From CAYRUP01 sp964578975 (lineage in GTDB: Bacteria > Pseudomonadota > Gammaproteobacteria > DSM-16500), in the NCBI GenBank assembly GCA_964578975.1, contig CAZOFA010000056.1, positions 1 to 15,795 on the forward strand: DNA of 15,795 bases, in the 5' to 3' direction. Positions 12,984-15,795 of the stretch are shown here, piece by piece (the stretch's first letter is position 1; the number at the start of each line of letters is the position of its first letter). Made by a program: the position numbers and the translations under genes. A model generated the notes under the pieces. The model did not search any database, was not told where the DNA came from, and saw only the letters and a list, made by a program, of their open reading frames with translations.

Positions 12984-14746
12984 TATTTTATTTCCTGTAC
13001 TGTACTCAAAAATTCTTTCGCGCTCACTTCACCAACAATGCGTTCTGCTGTCAACTCTTGTCCCTGTGCATTAAAAAAGATAATGGTGGGCGGCCCTATC
13101 ACATCAAAATGTTCCAACATCACGGAATCCGTCGCCGTATCTTTTGTGATATCAACGCGTAACAAGGTAAATTTATCTATCGCATCTTGCACATCGCTAC
13201 GCGAAAATACCGTACGATCAATCAGCACACAAGAGACGCACCAATCTGCATAAAAATCTAAAAGCACGGGTCGTTGCGCTTTTTGGGCGCGATCCAATTG
13301 TTGCTTTAATTCTTTCAACGAATGAACAACCACAAAGGATAATTTTTTCTTGGCGACCTGAGATTGAGTTTCAAATGTTTCCCAGGGTTGTAATGGATTT
13401 GTATTGCCCATCACCGCGCCGATTAATAAAATCACGCCGTAGACTAATGCAATCACACTTGCACCTTTCACGACCCATTGCATAAAACGCGGCACGGGAG
13501 AAAATACGCCAATAAAAATTGCCGCAAAAATACATAAAATCGCCCACAAAAATAATGTCACGGGGCCTGCCACCATGCGTGACAACATCCAAATGGCAAT
13601 GCAGAGCATCATCACGCCAAATAATCGCTCGATGGTTTTCATCCAGGGACCGGCTTTTGGCAAAATGCGATCGGCTGAGACACCAATCAGTAACAAAGGA
13701 ATTCCCATGCCGATGCCTAATGCGAGTAACGCAATCGCACCTAACAAGACATCGCCGGATTGACCAATGTACGCTAACACACCGACCAACGGCGCACTCA
13801 CGCACGGAGACACAATCAGAGTTGAGAGGCTTCCCATTAAAAAAACGCTGACATAAGTTCCACCGGTTAAACGATTACTTTTTGTCGTGATTAAATGACG
13901 CAAACGGGATGGCAATTGCAATTCATAAAATCCAAACAGGGATAATGCCAACAACACAAATAATCCGCTAAATAAAATTATGACCCACGGTTTTTGCAAT
14001 TCTGCTTGAATATTACTGCCAATTAATGCAATCACCACCCCCACGATGGCATAGGTAATTGCCATTCCCGCCACATACGCAAGCGATAAAAAAAACGATT
14101 TCCTTTTAGTTTTTTTACCCGAACCAACAATGATGCTCGATAAAATTGGAATCATCGGCAACACGCAAGGTGTAAAAGCCAATAACAATCCTAATCCTAA
14201 AAACGCACACACGATGAGGATAAAATTCCGATCTTGAAAAAAATCTGCGATCGTATCGCTCTGGCTGATGTGCGCTGCAGTGGCCGTTAAATTTTTTACG
14301 TATGGCGTGAGATTATAGGGTGCGGTGTGGCGCGACAAATCAACGATCAGTAATTTTTTAATCGGTGTATAACAAAATCCGCCGCTCGAGCATCCTTGAT
14401 AATTAATATGAAGATTCAAAATATTATTCGTTTTATTAATTAACGGGACGGCAATTTTAATCGAGCCTGTGTATGCCTGAAACTGACCATGAACCATATC
14501 ATGTTTAGGCTCACCCGCAGGCAGTTCAATTTTGCCAAGTTGAATCCCGCTCATCGGTGTCGTTTTTAATAGGAGTTGATTGCGATAGAGGTAATACCCG
14601 GGCGCAATATTCCATTGCATAACCAATTGATTATTCTGATTAAGTGTTGCAGAAAAGACAAATGCTTGGTCTGCAGGCATGAATTCGGCTGCATAACCCA
14701 CGGTGGCAATAAAACTGAACAAGATCATTAATACAATTTTCTGCAT
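12983..14746 (-). CDS. dsbD: Thiol:disulfide interchange protein DsbD
   Basis: Passes electrons from cytoplasmic thioredoxin across the inner membrane to periplasmic DsbC- and DsbG-like partners and cytochrome c maturation proteins. The 587-residue product has all three modules. A signal peptide is cleaved near residue 19-20 (VGYAAEF). The periplasmic nDsbD domain has the cysteine pair C119/C125 in QGCSSGGFCYTP. A multi-helix membrane domain (about 173-455) carries C194 (FTPCVLPMIP) and C315 (VSPCVSAPL). The C-terminal thioredoxin-like domain has WCVSC, C503 and C506. All six functional cysteines are present. The ATG at 14746 has AGGGAC upstream. It is divergent from groES across 162 nt and is followed with a 1-nt overlap by gshA. 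A weak promoter candidate (TGGAGT, 16 nt, TATGCT; 14799 to 14772) lies upstream. Confidence 0.97.
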   Translation of the reverse strand: MQKIVLMILFSFIATVGYAAEFMPADQAFVFSATLNQNNQLVMQWNIAPGYYLYRNQLLLKTTPMSGIQLGKIELPAGEPKHDMVHGQFQAYTGSIKIAVPLINKTNNILNLHINYQGCSSGGFCYTPIKKLLIVDLSRHTAPYNLTPYVKNLTATAAHISQSDTIADFFQDRNFILIVCAFLGLGLLLAFTPCVLPMIPILSSIIVGSGKKTKRKSFFLSLAYVAGMAITYAIVGVVIALIGSNIQAELQKPWVIILFSGLFVLLALSLFGFYELQLPSRLRHLITTKSNRLTGGTYVSVFLMGSLSTLIVSPCVSAPLVGVLAYIGQSGDVLLGAIALLALGIGMGIPLLLIGVSADRILPKAGPWMKTIERLFGVMMLCIAIWMLSRMVAGPVTLFLWAILCIFAAIFIGVFSPVPRFMQWVVKGASVIALVYGVILLIGAVMGNTNPLQPWETFETQSQVAKKKLSFVVVHSLKELKQQLDRAQKAQRPVLLDFYADWCVSCVLIDRTVFSRSDVQDAIDKFTLLRVDITKDTATDSVMLEHFDVIGPPTIIFFNAQGQELTAERIVGEVSAKEFLSTVQEIK

Positions 14747-14790
14747 ACTGGATTGTCCCTAACTGCCTGACAGCATACTACAACATCTGC

Positions 14791-14818
14791 TTGACTCCAC
14801 CATAATAATCGATATATT
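14791..14818 (+). promoter_or_regulatory. Sigma-70-like promoter of groESL
   Basis: TTGACT (14791-14796), a 16-nt spacer, then TATATT (14813-14818). This would start transcription within the CIRCE element, so HrcA binding should block it. It probably provides basal expression. Confidence 0.6.
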
Positions 14819-14844
14819 TAGCACTCTGCACTTGAGAGCGCTAA
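14818..14844 (+). promoter_or_regulatory. CIRCE element (HrcA operator)
   Basis: TTAGCACTC (14818-14826), nine bases, GAGCGCTAA (14836-14844). The CIRCE consensus is TTAGCACTC-N9-GAGTGCTAA, so the left arm is perfect, the spacing exact and the right arm has one change. It overlaps the -35 of the sigma-32-like promoter and begins at the end of the sigma-70-like -10. The genome should encode HrcA; it is not in this window. Confidence 0.88.
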
Positions 14845-14859
14845 AATCATCCCCATATA
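14831..14859 (+). promoter_or_regulatory. Sigma-32-type heat-shock promoter of groESL
   Basis: CTTGAG (14831-14836), a 14-nt spacer, then CCCCATATA (14851-14859), close to the RpoH consensus. Initiation would be near 14866, about 43 nt before the groES ATG. Its -35 lies within the CIRCE element. Confidence 0.85.
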
Positions 14860-14908
14860 ACTTAAGTGACACACATAACACATTATTATTTCTAAAGGAG
14901 ATTGCTAC

Positions 14909-15217
14909 ATGAGTAAGGCTATGAGCGGCAAAATTCGCCCATTATCCGATCGCGTTGTTGTGAAACCATCTGATATTGAAAATAAATCTGCTGGCGGAAT
15001 TGTGATTCCGGATACCGCTGACAAAGACAAGCCCATCCAAGGCACCATCGTTGCAATTGGCACTGGCAAATATATCGAAGGAAAAATGCTCCCCCTGCAA
15101 GTTAAAGTGGGCGACAAAGTATTGTTTGGCAAATATGCCGGCACCAATGTCAAGTTAGATGCGCAAGAATATTTAGTCATGCGCGAAGAAGACATCATGG
15201 GCGTGTTAGAAGACTAA
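14909..15217 (+). CDS. groES: Co-chaperonin GroES
   Basis: The heptameric lid of the GroEL folding chamber (cytosol). The 102-residue product contains IRPLSDRVVVKP near the N terminus. The mobile loop SAGGIVIPDTADKDKPIQG carries the GroEL-contacting hydrophobic IVI. The roof and core stretches VGDKVLFGKYAGTNVKLD and EYLVMREEDIMGVLED complete the domain. The start at 14909 has AAAGGAG (14894-14900) 8 nt upstream. A second ATG at 14921 would give the shorter N terminus MSGKIRPL but lies too far from this site. It precedes groEL by 46 nt in the usual groESL operon and is controlled by the CIRCE/sigma-32 region upstream. Confidence 0.98.
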   Translation: MSKAMSGKIRPLSDRVVVKPSDIENKSAGGIVIPDTADKDKPIQGTIVAIGTGKYIEGKMLPLQVKVGDKVLFGKYAGTNVKLDAQEYLVMREEDIMGVLED

Positions 15218-15263
15218 TTGGAATGACAATAAATTTTATTAACAATAATTGAGGATTAAAATT

Positions 15264-15795
15264 ATGGCAGCTAAAGATGTACGATTTGCCGAAGAAGCAC
15301 GCCAACTCATGTTAGCCGGCGTCAACGAACTTGCTAATGCAGTACAAATTACCATGGGCCCACGCGGTCGCAACGTGGTGATCGACAAATCATTTGGTGC
15401 ACCCACCGTCACCAAAGATGGTGTTTCCGTTGCAAAAGAAATTGAATTCAAAGATAAGTTCAAAAACATGGGCGCTCAGATGGTTAAAGAAGTCGCCTCA
15501 CAAACCTCAGACGAAGCAGGCGATGGCACAACCACCGCAACTGTTCTCGCGCGCCAAATTTTGGTGGAAGGTCTCAAGGCTGTGGTGGCTGGTTTCAATC
15601 CGATGGATTTGAAACGCGGTATTGATAAAGCCGTTGCAACTGCTGTTGAAGAATTGAAAAAATTATCAGCACCCTGCAAAGATGACAAAGCAATCGCACA
15701 AGTCGGCACCATTTCTGCGAACTCCGATGAATCCATTGGTCGCATTATTGCGGACGCGATGGGCAAAGTCGGTAAAGAAGGTGTGATCACTGTTG
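15264..15795 (+). CDS. groEL: Chaperonin GroEL, N-terminal part, cut by the window end
   Basis: The first 177 codons of the 60-kDa chaperonin; the frame is open to the window edge. The translation begins MAAKDVRFAEEARQLMLAGV. It contains the equatorial-domain nucleotide-binding segments TMGPRGRNVVIDKSFGAP (30-47) and AGDGTTTATVLA (85-96) with the catalytic-type D87. It then runs through GFNPMDLKRGIDKAV, the conserved Cys in SAPCKDD and QVGTISANSDE into the start of the intermediate domain. The ATG at 15264 has GAGGA 8 nt upstream and follows groES by 46 nt. Nothing suggests truncation other than the edge of the window. Confidence 0.98.
   Translation, partial: MAAKDVRFAEEARQLMLAGVNELANAVQITMGPRGRNVVIDKSFGAPTVTKDGVSVAKEIEFKDKFKNMGAQMVKEVASQTSDEAGDGTTTATVLARQILVEGLKAVVAGFNPMDLKRGIDKAVATAVEELKKLSAPCKDDKAIAQVGTISANSDESIGRIIADAMGKVGKEGVITV

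Noticed and set aside
13371..13851. ORFs in other frames within dsbD (minus 13371-13805, plus 13519-13851)
   Set aside because: Shadow frames of the DsbD membrane domain; low-complexity, Cys/Arg-rich translations without family resemblance.
14858..14866. Single CTTAAG in the groESL leader as a PmrA site
   Set aside because: Only one half-site is present; no second CTTAA 11 bp away.
15239..15790. Minus-strand ORFs at the right end
   Set aside because: They are antisense to groEL, which is unmistakable on the plus strand from 15264.

Overview
The window reads as a chromosomal segment of a gammaproteobacterium of moderate-to-low G+C (AT-rich by eye). The housekeeping proteins (HslV, HslU, RpiA, ArgS, DprA, Smg, TopA, GshB, DsbD, GroES, GroEL) all look gammaproteobacterial, and argS / SPOR protein / hslV / hslU and dprA / smg / topA are familiar gammaproteobacterial gene orders. 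The AT-rich composition, the dispersed palindromic repeats, the GshA of the non-enteric family and a PmrA-like box in front of an orphan disordered protein suggest a Legionellales (Legionella/Coxiella-like, possibly host-associated) relative. That placement is inference. No phage, IS transposase, CRISPR or tRNA was found.

Layout. Everything from 37 to 14746 is on the minus strand; groES and groEL are on the plus strand at the right end, and groEL is cut by the window edge. Read in transcription order (right to left), the minus-strand genes form these blocks: (1) dsbD-gshA-gshB, a thiol-redox operon whose genes overlap by 1 and 4 nt; (2) an isolated gene for a Pro/Ser/Thr-rich disordered protein (9995-10606), with a PmrA-like tandem CTTAAG box in front and a strong intrinsic terminator behind; (3) dprA-smg-topA-argS-SPOR protein, tightly packed; (4) hslV-hslU-DUF971-rpiA, with two ATGA overlaps and a sigma-32-type promoter of its own; (5) a small unknown gene (37-378) with a probable promoter, followed by a palindromic repeat at the window edge.

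Regulation is the most informative layer. The groESL control region carries a sigma-70-like promoter, a near-perfect CIRCE (HrcA operator) and a sigma-32-like promoter, the last two overlapping. A second sigma-32-like promoter with the same 14-nt spacer lies at the 3' end of the SPOR gene and faces hslVU. Between that promoter and the hslV Shine-Dalgarno sits a repeat element with a 35-bp perfect inverted repeat, so the heat-shock protease mRNA should carry a very long hairpin in its 5' leader.

No wholly new multi-gene system is evident. The best candidates for something undescribed are the PmrA-box/disordered-protein/terminator cassette (possible secreted effector) and the repeat-derived leader of hslVU.
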